A stretch of DNA of 64,000 nt from Stereocaulon alpinum (taxonomy: Eukaryota; Ascomycota; Lecanoromycetes; Lecanorales; Stereocaulaceae): positions 186,001 to 250,000 of the forward strand of contig JAEUBA010000043.1 in assembly GCA_018257865.1 (NCBI GenBank). The letters are read 5' to 3'. Positions 1-11,879 of the stretch are shown piece by piece. Positions within the stretch are counted from its first letter, which is position 1. Each line of letters opens with the position of its first letter. The position numbers were made by a program, and so were the translations under genes. The notes below the pieces were generated by a model. It was not told the origin of the DNA, searched no databases, and saw only the letters and a list, made by a program, of their open reading frames with translations.

Positions 1-1148
1 ATTGTTAGCGTTTCTTCCAGGTTAGATACCAATGTGGCAAGGATGTACATAAAATCCTGGGCTTCTAACGCTCGCTGAAGTCCCTCGCCATGCTCGTTTC
101 TTCTGGTGAGGGTTATCTTGCCTTTATAGACATGTGGGGCTGAACCGTCAGAGGGCGCAAGCAACTCTTTTGCGGCCATCTGGAAGCGTTCTGTACCATA
201 CTTGCGGTACTCTGTCGTATCGCTGTCCGCGACTAGGGAAGCATGGAGGGCCCAGCTGCAGACCACTGCTCCGTAGACAGTTCCCAAGCCATTACTTGAA
301 GTAGCCAAAGGCTCGGTCCTCCTCCCCTCATCGACCAGGAAAACAGATCCTGGGGAGAAAGTGGCGGTGAATGTCGGAAGACTACACGTCTGCCCTCTAA
401 ATAAATGCCGAAGGCCTCTTGTCAGGTCACTGTTCAAACCCGTAGAATTCGCCAAAGCATTGCCCGTACCCATTGCTACTAATCCGATCACTGGCTTCAC
501 ATAGTCTAGGCTTCTTGAGGATGAAAGTAGCACATTGAGGGTATCCACGACCCCGCCGTCCCCTGACAAGAGTAAAATCGTTTGAGAGCGACCCTCGTTA
601 GCTCGAGGGAGTACAACTGCGCCTATGAAATCTGTAATGCTTGTACTTGAGGATGTCGTGTGGACGTCATACCCACTCTCTTGGATTCCAATAGCCGAGA
701 AAGCCGGCTTAACGACGTCGTCAAAATATTGTTGAGCCTGGCCAGTACCGGAGCCAACGGAAATGATAACATACAAATGGAAAGCAGGCTCTTCGGTGTT
801 CACACTGGATAGATTCGTAATCCTGGGTGACAACGAGTTCGCGTCGATGAACGACTGCGGTAGATTGGTGGCATTGACTTCCTCAAAATTGAATACCTTC
901 CTTGGCGACTCTGGCGCAGCCGCTTCGTCATTTGTCAAAAGGAGAATCTTTTGAAGTGGGCATTTGGCGTCCTGTCTATACTTCTTATCATTGATAACGG
1001 CGATGATATTTCGGTTATGGATATTCTCCTTCGCCTCGGAAATTGTGACGGTCAGGGTACCGCCATTCTCAGGATCATAGGTCAAGTCAGCATCTTTTCC
1101 ACGAATGGTGCCTGCTGAAGCGAAGCTGTTCGCCTGGGAGGCAGGCAT
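1..1148 (-). CDS. Sphingoid-base/diacylglycerol kinase family protein, C-terminus cut by window edge
   Basis: Lipid kinase of the DAGK/sphingosine-kinase superfamily, expected to phosphorylate a sphingoid base or related lipid with ATP. From the ATG at 1148 (context GAGATG) the minus-strand frame stays open for 382 codons to the window edge, so the C-terminus is missing. Catalytic-domain motifs are visible: SGDGG then VVDTLN near residue 195, and GTGNALA about 30 residues later, where the family has nucleotide-binding loops. The first glycine loop, usually NPxGGxG, reads SVGSGTG near residue 131, so this is a divergent member. No signal peptide or membrane segment is seen. An upstream ATG is out of frame. 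The superfamily is fairly certain; the substrate is not. Confidence 0.8.
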   Translation of the reverse strand, partial: MPASQANSFASAGTIRGKDADLTYDPENGGTLTVTISEAKENIHNRNIIAVINDKKYRQDAKCPLQKILLLTNDEAAAPESPRKVFNFEEVNATNLPQSFIDANSLSPRITNLSSVNTEEPAFHLYVIISVGSGTGQAQQYFDDVVKPAFSAIGIQESGYDVHTTSSSTSITDFIGAVVLPRANEGRSQTILLLSGDGGVVDTLNVLLSSSRSLDYVKPVIGLVAMGTGNALANSTGLNSDLTRGLRHLFRGQTCSLPTFTATFSPGSVFLVDEGRRTEPLATSSNGLGTVYGAVVCSWALHASLVADSDTTEYRKYGTERFQMAAKELLAPSDGSAPHVYKGKITLTRRNEHGEGLQRALEAQDFMYILATLVSNLEETLT

Positions 1149-1432
1149 CTCTACCGTGGAGGACAGAAGAACGCATGTTGGATAGATAAGCAAGTCAGTA
1201 AGCGTTGACAGCTGGACGGAAGGAGCGCTTCTTGTAGCCGCAGTTGTAGCCGAGCCAAGCTAACGGCCAGCTAAGCCTCTCTTGTCCTGTCAGCCTCATT
1301 CAGAACAAACAACGTCAGCTCTGTCAATAATAGACCGGCTACACATCTCACTTGACTCAACACACGTTTTGCTACTTCCACCATGTCTTCGACCACCCCA
1401 TAACCTCATCATCAAATAATAACCTCGCAAGG

Positions 1433-2155
1433 ATGTCCGGCTGGGGCTGGTTTATCTTGATCCTGATCGTCGTTATCATTCCCCTCAGCATCGGCGGCTG
1501 GATCTTTTACAAGCGAATCAAGGCTCAACGCGCCGGTCTTGAACCTCCTCCACTATCATCATACAATCCCTTCGCACATAGAGAACGGCATACAGATATC
1601 TACCCGGCGCCCTCCGGCATCGTCGGCTGGGCGAAATCGAAATTCCAATCAATCAAGAATCCTGCATCGAGGCCGGGAGCGTACGAACAACCTCTCGGTA
1701 GTGCTGGAAGAAGTCGCTTGGATCCAGATGAGGCTTGGGATGCGAGGGTCGGTGCAGAAGCAGATGGATACGGTCATAGTGGATACTACGAAGAGCAAGA
1801 GCTAGGCCTACGGCCTCCTGGAAATACCTCATATACTGGCGGTGGGTATGGTGCTCATGGCCAGGTGTTACCCCAGTATGGTGCGGATGTGCCACGAGGC
1901 AGGAGCTTGAGCCGCGACGAGGGTCCAAGCCCGTATATCGGAGGAAGTCAAAAGGGTCTTGATGAGCGGTATGATCAGGCGATGGGCAGGGATGATCCTT
2001 TCGGTGACGAGGCGGAGAGAAGCGAGCTGAGAGGTGTCAGTCCAAGACCACACGAAGACGGGAAGGATAAGGGTCACACCAAGCAGGGCAGTTTGGGTGC
2101 ACCAAATGATGACAGTCCGACGGAGAGAAGGAGTATGTTCCATGAGAATGTGTAG
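1433..2155 (+). CDS. Small single-pass membrane protein (fungal 'acid phosphatase-like' family)
   Basis: A 240-residue intronless protein. The ATG at 1433 is preferred to one 81 nt upstream because it puts the hydrophobic segment at the very N-terminus (MSGWGWFILILIV, residues 1-26), followed by a basic stop (YKRIKAQR). The rest is polar, Pro/Gly/Tyr-rich and probably disordered and cytosolic, with PPPLSSYNPF just after the membrane. Similar fungal proteins are often labelled acid phosphatase-like, but I see no phosphatase catalytic motif (no RHGxR). Function unknown. Its start is about 285 bp from the divergent lipid kinase start, so the two may share promoter DNA. The long antisense frame at 1868-2422 looks like a shadow. 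Confidence 0.75.
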   Translation: MSGWGWFILILIVVIIPLSIGGWIFYKRIKAQRAGLEPPPLSSYNPFAHRERHTDIYPAPSGIVGWAKSKFQSIKNPASRPGAYEQPLGSAGRSRLDPDEAWDARVGAEADGYGHSGYYEEQELGLRPPGNTSYTGGGYGAHGQVLPQYGADVPRGRSLSRDEGPSPYIGGSQKGLDERYDQAMGRDDPFGDEAERSELRGVSPRPHEDGKDKGHTKQGSLGAPNDDSPTERRSMFHENV

Positions 2156-2526
2156 AGATATTACGTCAGGCCCTGCGTTACGAAAAAAAAGGAAGTGTAC
2201 AATACGGAAGGCGTTCGCGAGGCGTGAAATTAGCGAGGGGGGCGAAGTGCACTTTAGGACAACGGCAATGTTGTGGACAGGGTGAATAGCAACGGTGGAC
2301 TGAATTGAATTCAATTTTACCATACACCAAGTGTTTGTTGTGAATACGACTTTGGCAGACATAGCCTTACACGAAATGAAAGCCGAAACTAACTTTCTCG
2401 CGCTCTCGGAATCTTGCACCATATAACTTCGTCCAACATAGCCAAAACTTCCAAAACCATGACATCAGGTCTTCACAGTTCCCTTGAATAATCGTAGAAC
2501 TGGCATCACTATTCTGCACATTGATC

Positions 2527-4484
2527 ATGGGGATACCTGGTCTTACCACGCATCTGAAACCCTACGCAGTGCCAACAGTCGTAGGCTGTAAAACGCCAGA
2601 TTGTGAACTTCACAGGTCGTCAAACGACAGTTCAGCCACCAACATTATCATCGATGGACCATCATTCGCTTACGCCATCTACGATCGTCTCCTAGCCCAC
2701 AAGCCGGAAATGCTGACTGGGGTCGAGGCAATGCCAAGCTACGATGAGCTCGGGAAGGGTGCGCTGGCATTCCTTGACGAACTACAAAGCTACGGTCTGA
2801 ACGTGTAAGAAATCCTTTTGCTTACTAGACTATTGGGCAAAGACTTAGCTGTCTCTGCTGAGCATTGTCCAGCAAGCATATCTACTTTGATGGCTATCTA
2901 CCGACCCACAAGCGGAGAGTCCGCATTGACCGACAACGGCAGTCATTACGGAAGCTATCGAATTATCGCACAGTTCCTCAAAAGATTGCTCATTCCATGA
3001 AAAAGTCCGATCTAGCGCCGCTTCATCCTAGAGTGGTTTTCGAATCTGGGCCTCCAATCCTACCAGCTTTTCGGGGTGGACTACATGCTCCGTTCATTGT
3101 TCCGGCAGTTCTCGACGCCATCAGTAGCAGCAAGTATGCGAAAGTTACCTCAGTAGTTCCCGGCGAGGCTGAGGCATATTGTGCTTCGGTGGCAAGAAAG
3201 ACAGGTGGCATTATCCTCAGTGATGACTCGGACTTGTATGTCCATGATCTGGGCCTAGGAACATTCGTCCACTTCGACTTAGTGGGAATGCGTGCCACTA
3301 GTCATGAGCAGCCGGGTAGCGGTTTGGTAGCCTGTGAAGTCATCGAGCTCGGTCTTAACAGTCCAAACGATGTAGCTAAAAGCTTTGGGGTCGGTAATCT
3401 TCGGGAATTGGCCTACCAGTTCACCAGGGGATACTCGCAGACGCTTCCAGAGGCGATGAAATCTGCGAAGAAACGTCAAGCGATTGACCAGATCAGCTTT
3501 GACGATTTCGCAAGAGAGTACACCACCGAGCCTTCTATCTCAGAGAGCGAGTGTTTCTCATCAGAAGCACTAGCCCGCCTGAGTACTCAGTCACACCTCT
3601 TAGATCCACGCGTCTCCGAACTCATCTGTCAGCTCGAATCCAAAGCCTCCCACGCTGCGGAAGCGTACCTGCTGAGTTTGGTAGACGATCCTACAAGGTC
3701 TTCAGCATGGCTATTCTCGTCCAGCCAACGAACTTTCGCATACTCAGTTTGTGTACTTTCTCTCAAGAGTACCTCAGGTAGAGCAAATATCGCCATCGAA
3801 GAATGCATCCGAAGAGGCCAAGATTTCGTCAAGCAAGGAATCTCTCTTCTCACAGAACCCGAAACCAATGCCTACGCAAGCAATTTGCTGGGAAACCTCC
3901 GAACATTTGCCACTACATTCTCCAATATTCCAAGCAACCTTATCTGGCGACTCTACGCTCTCTTCGAAGTCTACCAATGGCACCTGAATACAAACAAAAC
4001 ACCACCAACCCAAAAACTTCTGAAGAGCGCCTTGACAGGCAAAGCTCACCCACAGCTAACATGGCAAACCATCCACCTCTCCGCCCAAATCCAAGCCATA
4101 CTCTACTCCCTCCGCATGATCCACCAGATCCTCATCTACGTCGCCTCGGCCGCAGCATCACCTCTTCCACCGACCCTAAAAGACCTCGCCACGACCCTCA
4201 AGACCCTCCCCTTGCTAGCTCAACTAATGCCCTCACCCTTCGAACTAGCAAGCCAGACAGCTGCCCTGGATATTGAAAGCATATTGCATCGACTAGCAAA
4301 TTTGCTGCAAGACGAGGCCGGGGATGCGGACCCATCTGTTCCTCTTGATGGCAATGAGCCGGCAGCGTGGGAACAAGCCTCGAAGAAGCGCAAGAAGTCG
4401 AAGGAGGAAAGGAGGACGGTCGGTTTACCGGATAGTGCTAGAGCTACTGCGAAGAGCAACAACATGTTCGAGATGCTAATGTAG
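2527..4484 (+). CDS. XPG/Asteroid-type nuclease-fold protein
   Basis: Member of the XPG/FEN nuclease superfamily, Asteroid-like branch, which may be an active flap nuclease or a degenerate one. Exons 2527..2804 and 2873..4484 give 629 residues. The intron has donor GTAAGA and acceptor CAG, and splicing joins LNV to KHIYFDGYLP. The N-terminus MGIPGLTTHL is the XPG-N hallmark. IIIDGPSFAYAIYDRL carries the first acidic position, and an XPG-I-like block near residues 187-215 has GEAEA and SDDSDLYV. The C-terminal half is helical and unassigned, ending in a Lys-rich stretch that could be a nuclear signal. It is convergent with GCV2. Confidence 0.8.
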
Positions 4485-5028
4485 CTGGAGCCAATTCAGC
4501 TTCGACGTATTTTTTCCTCCGTGCGTAAGAACAACACATCCAAGAGCGCTTGCGAACTCTATGCAAACCAGAGAGTGTGGAACAGGAGATGATAACAGCA
4601 AATTCCACGCTTTGAAGGAGACCTGGTTGAGCATACTGAGGTCAGAATGATACGCAACTTCCCAGCGTGGATAGGCGTCCGGTAATACATCTTTCACACT
4701 GGAATTCAGCTCAAATCGGTTCCATCACGACTTGAACGACTTGATGACCTGTCTTAGCTGCAGCTTATATTTCATATTTTCGCTATAAAATTCTCAATCT
4801 TATTCCACCTATCCTATCTAACCTCCTCATAATCATTCCATTCCCATCTCATCTCATCTATACCTCCCGTCCGTTGAGAAAATCAACGCTAAATGGGTAT
4901 CATCATGTTGAAGGCCAAATGTTGAAGAATGACCGAATAAATTTTCCAAAATCATATCCCAGATGCGTCTAATATAAACTCCAATTCTATGCAAAATGAT
5001 GAGGGCGTTAAATTTTAGGGAGATCATA
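4485..5028. other. Intergenic gap between two convergent genes
   Basis: Holds the 3' ends of the XPG-like gene and of GCV2. The stretch 4760-4870 is T/C-rich. I see no gene or RNA here. Confidence 0.6.
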
Positions 5029-8000
5029 TCATGTGGGTGCAGGCGCCGCCGCTCCAGTCATTCCGTCTATTGATTCTACGGGGCCGCAGGAGCAGAAGAG
5101 GTTCATGTCGCCGTATGCTGTTGTCATGTTGGTTAGCAACGGGGAAGTAAAAGGTGAGGAAGAGGAAAGGGAGGAGGGAATAAGACATACCATCATCAAT
5201 CCTAGTAACACTAGGCCAAAACTTCTTCTCCCTCAACCACGGTAACGGATACGCAGCCTTCTCCCTCCCATAACTCCGCTCCCACTTCTCCCCCACAAGC
5301 AAATCTTGCAAGCTATGCGGCGCCATCTTCAACACATTGCCCTCTTTCGGTTGCTTCCCCTTCTCCACAGCCGCAATTTCTTTCCGTATCTCGATCAACG
5401 CGTCACAGAAGCGATCTAGCTCAGCTAGATTCTCGCTCTCGGTGGGCTCGATCATGAGCGTGTTGGCTACGGGCCATGACATAGTTGGAGCATGGAAGCC
5501 GTAATCTTGTAACCGTTTCGCTACATCGATGGCTTCGATGCCGGCTGTTTCTTTAAAGGGGCGCACGTCGAGGATGAATTCGTGGGCGCAGCGGCCGGCG
5601 GCGTTGGTGTAGAGAATTTTGTAGTGGGGTTTTAGGCGAGACATTATGTAGTTGGCGTTTAGGACGCAGATTTTCGTTGCGTGCGTTAGGCCGCGGCCGC
5701 CCATCATTTTTATGTAGGCCCAGCTTATGGGGAGGATGCTTGCACTGCCCCATGGTGCTCCGCTTACTGGTGCGATAGCCTTGTCGCCGCCGGTCTTGAT
5801 GAGAGGATGGCCTGGGAGGAAAGGTGCGAGGTGGGACTTGACGCCGATAGGACCAACGCCGGGGCCACCACCGCCGTGGGGGATGCAGAAGGTTTTGTGC
5901 AGGTTTAGATGGCAAACATCAGCGCCAATCTCGCCGGGCGAGCAGAGACCAATCTGGGCGTTCATGTTTGCACCGTCCATGTAGACTTGGCCCCCATGGG
6001 TGTGGACCAGCTCGCACACGGCTTTGACTTCTGGCTCAAAGACACCGAATGTGCTTGGGTATGTGATCATGATTGCTCCCAGCTCTTCGCTATATTTCTC
6101 ACACTTGGCTTTGAGATCTGCCATATCTAAATTGCCAGTACCGTTCTCACACTTGATAGTCACGACTCGCATACCACACATAGCTGCGCTCGCAGGATTG
6201 GTACCATGGGCTGAAACTGGAATTAGGCAAATATCTCGCTTCTTACCCGGCTGCTGTTCGAGGTACTTGCGGATCACTCGAAGGCCAGTGAATTCGCCTT
6301 GAGCGCCAGAATTAGGCTGGAGAGACACGGCGTCAAAGCCTGTGATTTCCGCAAGATCTTTCTCAAGCTCGTCGATCAAAGTTGTGTAACCTTTAGCCTG
6401 GTCTACAGGCACGAAGGGATGGACAGAGGAGAATTCAGGCCATGAGACCGGTATCATTTCGGTGGTCGCGTTGAGCTTCATTGTGCACGAACCTAATGGT
6501 ATCATTGAGTGCGTTAATGACAGGTCTTTCGACTGTAGATGGTGAATGTAACGCAGAAGCTCGGTTTCCGAATGGTGAGTGTTGAAGACAGGATGCTCAA
6601 GGTAATTAGATGTACGCTTGAGAGAGTCAGGTATTCCTTTTAGCTCCGATGGTGACAGCGAAAGCTCTGTAATAATTTTGCTCAGAGGAGTTGTATTCTT
6701 TCCTGATGAAAAGTGCACGAATACTGCCAAGATATCCTCAAGGTCCTGTATTTCAACGGTCTCGTCCACGGTGATTCCAAGTCTGTTCTGGTCCAAAACC
6801 CGGAGATTGATGCCCTTGGCTTCTACCGCCCATGCAGCGATCTCTGATGCTTTGCCAGGTTCCACTTCGATTGCAACGGTATCGAACAATGTCCTACCGT
6901 CTGCACCTCTACCCCTTGAGCTGGTGGTGTATCCCAACTGTCGGACGGCTTCTTCTACAATGCGCGCACCGTTCGTTGCCTTTTGAGCGATAGCTCGAAG
7001 TCCGTGCGGGCCATGGTAGATTGCATAGAAGGCGCTCATATTGGCCAGCAGAGCCTGAGCAGTACAAATGTTGCTCGTCGCCTTCTCACGTCGAATGTGC
7101 TGCTCACGAGTCTGCAAGGCCAACCTCATAGCTTTGTTTCCCATTCTGTCCTTGGACACACCAACCAATCGACCAGGTATCTTCCGCTTGTATTTCTCAC
7201 CACACGCAAAGAAAGCAGCATGAGGGCCACCATATCCAAAAGGTACTCCAAGACGCTGTGCATTTCCAAAAGCAATGTCTGCTCCAAATTCCCCTGGCGG
7301 CTTAAGCATTGTTAATGCGAGTAGATCCGTAGCTACACTTAATGTAGCACCCTGTGAATGCACAACATCGGATAAGCCCTGGAAATCTTCGACTCCACCT
7401 TCGGTATCTGGATATTGCACCAAAACACCGATCAAGTCATCACCAGTCTCTTTCACCTGCTTGCAGCCGTCCTTCAGGATGTCTGCAGCAACAATCATGA
7501 TACCGAAACCATCTGCACGAGATTGAAGCACAGCAATTGTCTGAGGATGGCAAAGATGGGAAACTAAGAAAGTCTTGTTCGGCCGTTTCTGGCGACTGAC
7601 AGGCAAGGCATTCATTGAGAGGGTCATGGCTTCTGCGGCAGCCGTGGGCTCGTCCAAAACGGAGGCATTGGAGATCGAGAGGGCAGTCAGGTCAGTCACA
7701 ATGGTCTGAAAGTTCAACAGCGATTCCAATCGCCCTTGGCTGATCTCAGGTTGGTATGGTGTGTAGCTTGTATACCAACCAGGACCCTCAAGCACATTTC
7801 TCTTGATGACCTCTGGTACTTTTGTCCCCGCATACCCACACCCAATGTAGCTTCTCATGATCTTATTCCCGCTTGCAATTTTCCGCAATCGTGCTATCAG
7901 CTCAGTTTCCGAGTATCCCTCCGCTCGCGAGTCGAATGCCGGGCCATTGATGTCGATATCTTTTGTGCTAATGATATTCTCTGGTAGTACTGACTTAACA

Positions 8001-8302
8001 AAAGCGTCCAAGGACTCGGTAGGAGGGTCCAAGCTCTGAAGCATGTGTTCTGCATCGCTTGAGGAGGGTCCAATGTGTCGTCGGGCAAACGTATCTAGGG
8101 GATCAACTACAGAGCCACTCTTAAGCGCAGTCTCGGCATCATTGGCTTTGTCGGTCGCTGAGCTTGTATAGAAAGGTCTTTTGGAAGGCTTGATCAATGG
8201 TCTTGATGCCCGAAGGCATTCCGAGCACGTGGTTGATGGTGAGACCCTCCGAGGTGACCTGCACGCCAGTAGGAGAGTTCGCTGGATAGTAGGCCGCATC
8301 AT
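5029..8302 (-). CDS. GCV2: Glycine dehydrogenase (decarboxylating), mitochondrial P-protein
   Basis: P-protein of the glycine cleavage system: PLP-dependent decarboxylation of glycine, passing the aminomethyl group to lipoyl-H protein in the mitochondrial matrix. Exons on the minus strand are 8302..5191 and 5117..5029, giving 1066 residues, a normal length. The intron (5118..5190, GTATGT donor, CAG acceptor, GCTAAC branch) restores the conserved C-terminal AYGDMNLFCSC. The N-terminus is Arg/Ser-rich without acids (MMRPTIQRTLLLACRSPRR), fitting a mitochondrial presequence. The PLP lysine lies in LNLHKTFCIPHGGGG, near residue 803. A second in-frame ATG directly follows the first. No other glycine-cleavage genes are nearby. 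Confidence 0.97.
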
Positions 8303-9107
8303 TGGTGGTTCAGAAGAAAAGATTTACCCAGTCCTAAATGAGAGTGTGTGACTATTGTACCATTGGATGAATGACTGCCATGTAAGGGAGGTAACAAGAA
8401 CGCAAAACGAATCGCAAGAAAGCAGAATGGAGCGGCTCTCTGCGGTGTGCGGCAAGAGCTTCAATCGGTTGGATGCGGGGGATCGAAGAATTACTTTACG
8501 TTTTGCTGATAATGCGGGATGACGTAACATATCGCTAGTTCAACGGCCAAGAACTGAGAACTGTAAATTACACTAAGGTACGGAGGTACGTACATTTCCC
8601 ATGCGGGATCTGAACTTCCATAGAAGGTGTCAGCTGTCATGATATATTGACCTTTTGCACGTGCCTCTGAATTCAGTTGAACGGACGATTGACGGGTGTG
8701 GAAAACCTTCGTCCTCGAAGTTTCAAATCTAAGCATCACGGCCACATACAACAGCAGACTGTCCGCTGGCGGCTGAATCCACTTCGGAGCCGTTGTTGGC
8801 TCAATTGTATGCTCAGAACCATGGAACAAGGTCTTTTCTAGGCATCTGTTGACCCAGAAGTCAGACCCCTTCCGATCATTACAGAGCCTAAAAGTTGCAA
8901 TATCTATTGACTTCCAAGCTTACAACCTCCGAAAGACTTGGTTGATTTTACCATGAAGTGTGATGATGTCGCTAAGACCTGAGCGTAGACTATCACCAAT
9001 TGCGGGCCTATCACTATCGAAAAGGTTTATGATGTCTCAATGCTGGCCATGAGAAAGGCGACTGCCAGGGGGGCGCTGAAAGTCAGCATGAACGCCTTGA
9101 GGTGGCT
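8303..9107. other. Intergenic: GCV2 promoter and 3' end of the PLP decarboxylase gene
   Basis: Only short overlapping frames without protein character are present. A 112-codon minus frame at 8491-8829 has no recognisable features. Confidence 0.5.
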
Positions 9108-10798
9108 TTATCGCTTTTGGAGCATCTCCTTCGTTGTCTTGACAAGGATGTCGAAGGCTTTCTTTAAGTGTATTTCGTCTGTCCTCTCGCTGCCAGAGAC
9201 AACGCGAATGGCATACACGCCCTCGACGACGCTACTGGTCAGGAAGATCTCTCCAGCAGCATTGATTGTCTCATACACGGTTTTGGTCAAAGCATTTGCA
9301 CGTTCCAATTGATCAGTAGAGGTTGTTGGCAAGACGTTGGTTGTCACCAGAACCTCGTTGACTTTGACATCGGTGTCTCCGTTAGGTAGCCACGAACCAT
9401 TATGCGCAGGTATTGCAAGGGTGAACACAGTCAATGCAAATGCTGGTGGCGTGAGAATTCGGAACAGGTCTTCCCTTTGCCGTACCCAGCCAGCGAAACT
9501 TTCTCCCAGCAGGATGTGCTTGCGTATATGAGCCTTCAGACCATTGATGCCGTATGTACGAAGCACGAACCATATCTTCAACGCCCGGAAACGACGACCA
9601 AGAGGGATTTGCCAATCGCGATAATCAGTCACGAGGCCCTTATCGGAGAAATGGTTCTGAAGATAAGATGGAGTAATGCTGAGGGCGGATGTCAAGTCTT
9701 TACGTTTGCGGACAAAAAGACAGCCTGCGTCGAAGTTGGTAAGAAGCCATTTGTGCATGTTCATTTCGAAGCTGTCAAAGGCGACAAAGTCTTTTGTCAA
9801 GTGGGCATATTCCTCACATACAAGAGCTGCACCGGCGTAGGCGGCATCGACGTGGATCCACATCTTTCTAATTGATTTGTTATCCTCCGCAATAGCCCTA
9901 ATCTCATCGAACGAATCTATTGCACAAGTTGCTGTCGTGCCGAGTGTAGTGGTCAGGTAGAACGGTTCCAGACCTTCCCTTGCACACTGCTCCAATGCCG
10001 CTCTAAGTTGATTACCTGTTAGAGCGAGGTCATCTTGCAATCTGCATGGTATAGATCTATAGCGGACACCGGCAATTATGGCGGCCTTCGCGGTGCTACT
10101 GTGACTTTGCTCGCTACCGAGGGCGACCAGGCGTCCCATTATTTGATTCCTCTTGTCTTCCTTCTCTTTCCCTTCCAGCTTCTCACAAGCCGCAGTCAAG
10201 TATCTCTCCCTCGCGGCTACCATGACCGTGACGATAGCCTCACTTGCACTTCCCTGTATGACTCCTCCGCCTTCGCCTTCGCTTAAGAAGCAGTCCGGAA
10301 GATGTAGTATACGCGCTAGCCAGTCAAGAACGATGGTCTCGAGTTCGGTAATGGCTGGGGAGCATAGCCAATTGAATGCTGGAGCGTGGAAAGCTGCAGA
10401 GTAAAGCTCGCCGAGCATGGATGGGTACGTGGCATTAGAAGGGAAGAACGCCATGAAGTTAGGGGATTGCCTTGGCCCTGTTCAGCTTGCGTGCGAGTGT
10501 CCGGCCTCTGAGTCACCATTGAGGAGCATACCAATGCGTCAGCCCAGGCATTATCTTCGCCTCGATGTCTTTCTGTATGTCCGCCCATTGCTCCCCCTCT
10601 TCAGGTGGGCCTGAGGGCAGAAGCTTCCGCAGGTAACCTGGTTCGACATTGGAAATGACACGGCGGTCTTGGATAGTGTCATAATAATCAATGACTGCAA
10701 TGGGTAAGCTGAGGGTGTCCAGGTTCAACAAATGCGCGAACAGTCCTACTTTCGTCAATTGCTGAGTGCGCCGCTTTGCGGAATTCAGCTGAGTTCAT
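9108..10798 (-). CDS. Group II PLP-dependent (aromatic-L-amino-acid type) decarboxylase
   Basis: Decarboxylase of the DOPA/tyrosine/tryptophan decarboxylase family, turning an aromatic amino acid into its amine; the exact substrate cannot be read. Three exons on the minus strand: 10798..10750, 10694..10532 and 10470..9108, giving 524 residues. The first intron (55 nt) joins AIDE to IIDYYDTIQ. The second (61 nt) creates the family signature THWQSPNFMAFFPSNATYP. The PLP lysine is in NMHKWLLTNFDAG, near residue 309; HVDAAYAG and the ring-stacking His in SEQSHSS are present. The first exon is only 49 nt and easily missed. Cytosolic by appearance. No tailoring or transporter genes adjoin it, so a biosynthetic cluster is not supported. 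Confidence 0.92.
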
Positions 10799-11879
10799 GT
10801 CCGCTGTATATGTTCGGCAAAACGACTAGTGGTAGGGGAAGCGATCGAACAGAGTGTGACGGGTTATAGGAATGGGCCATGACGCACAGCTAACATGCAC
10901 GATGATGATCAATTGAAGCGGAAGCTAAAGTTTATAACAGCGGATCGGAACACGGAATCGTAGATCTACCGCGTTTTATTGTTGGCGCGAAGGTCAGCCA
11001 CGTTATCAAGCCCATATAGTTGGAACCCACTAACTCAACGCATGTGTACTTTCACGTGTTGCCGTAGTAATTCAAGGTACCTTTGGGTGGATATGGGATT
11101 CTCGGTTGTCTTATACACGCCGAATCGAGGACAGGAACAAGCCAGCAAAGACAAAGTATTGGGAAGGAGTCAAATCTGCCTCTCCTCTCGAAGAAGAAGA
11201 ACGCTAAATAGCAACACCATTGTACTAGCGCCATTACGAATCGAACCTGATACCATCAAGTATCAACCTGGAACCACTCTCTGCACTATTGATAAAGACT
11301 GACTAGTATTTGCAGGTTGCTGTCAGAATATCAACACAGACTTGCGTCATGGCGACGTGACTGTTGTTTAGAGCGTGGAATCACGCATTCTAATTGTCTG
11401 CGTACTTCTTGACTAGGTACAAATCTGAGATATGTACACATTGTAGCTGTTCGCTAATCAAGACAGAGTACGGAATCTCTCTATGACTAGCAGTACTGTA
11501 TCCTCATCCTTAAAGGTGTCAGCTAATGAGACCAGTGGTTTCTCTCACTCCGCCGAGTGACGTATCATTTAGACTACTGTAGGTAAAGGTAGAATTTCTT
11601 GAACCCCACCTTATCGGACAGTCTCATCCTACTTACTTCTGCTACAAGCAGGATGCGTTGTCCGGATTTTATTTTCTGCATTGGAAATGATCATATGTAT
11701 ACATCCCCACAATCTTCGACATCACTATTTCTATTTCATAACAAGTTCGCCTTCGCAGTTCAGTACTATCCCTCCACGAGCCTCCTTGAATACGACCCAC
11801 GATAACGTCTCCAAGTACAATATTCGTCGTCAACTCGGGCCCCTTATTTGATACGCCGACATAAGCACGCCCACAATCA
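10799..11879. other. Intergenic: decarboxylase promoter and downstream region of the Pth11-like gene
   Basis: About 1.1 kb with small overlapping frames in both directions. None has a domain, membrane segment or splice pattern that I can support. Confidence 0.5.

Noticed and set aside
1868..2422. 184-codon antisense frame over the small membrane-protein gene
   Set aside because: It overlaps the end of the plus-strand gene, whose N-terminal helix and codon pattern are more convincing. It has no domain.
8303..10798. Idea that GCV2 and the neighbouring PLP decarboxylase form a metabolic cluster
   Set aside because: They share only the cofactor. No third pathway gene, transporter or regulator lies nearby.
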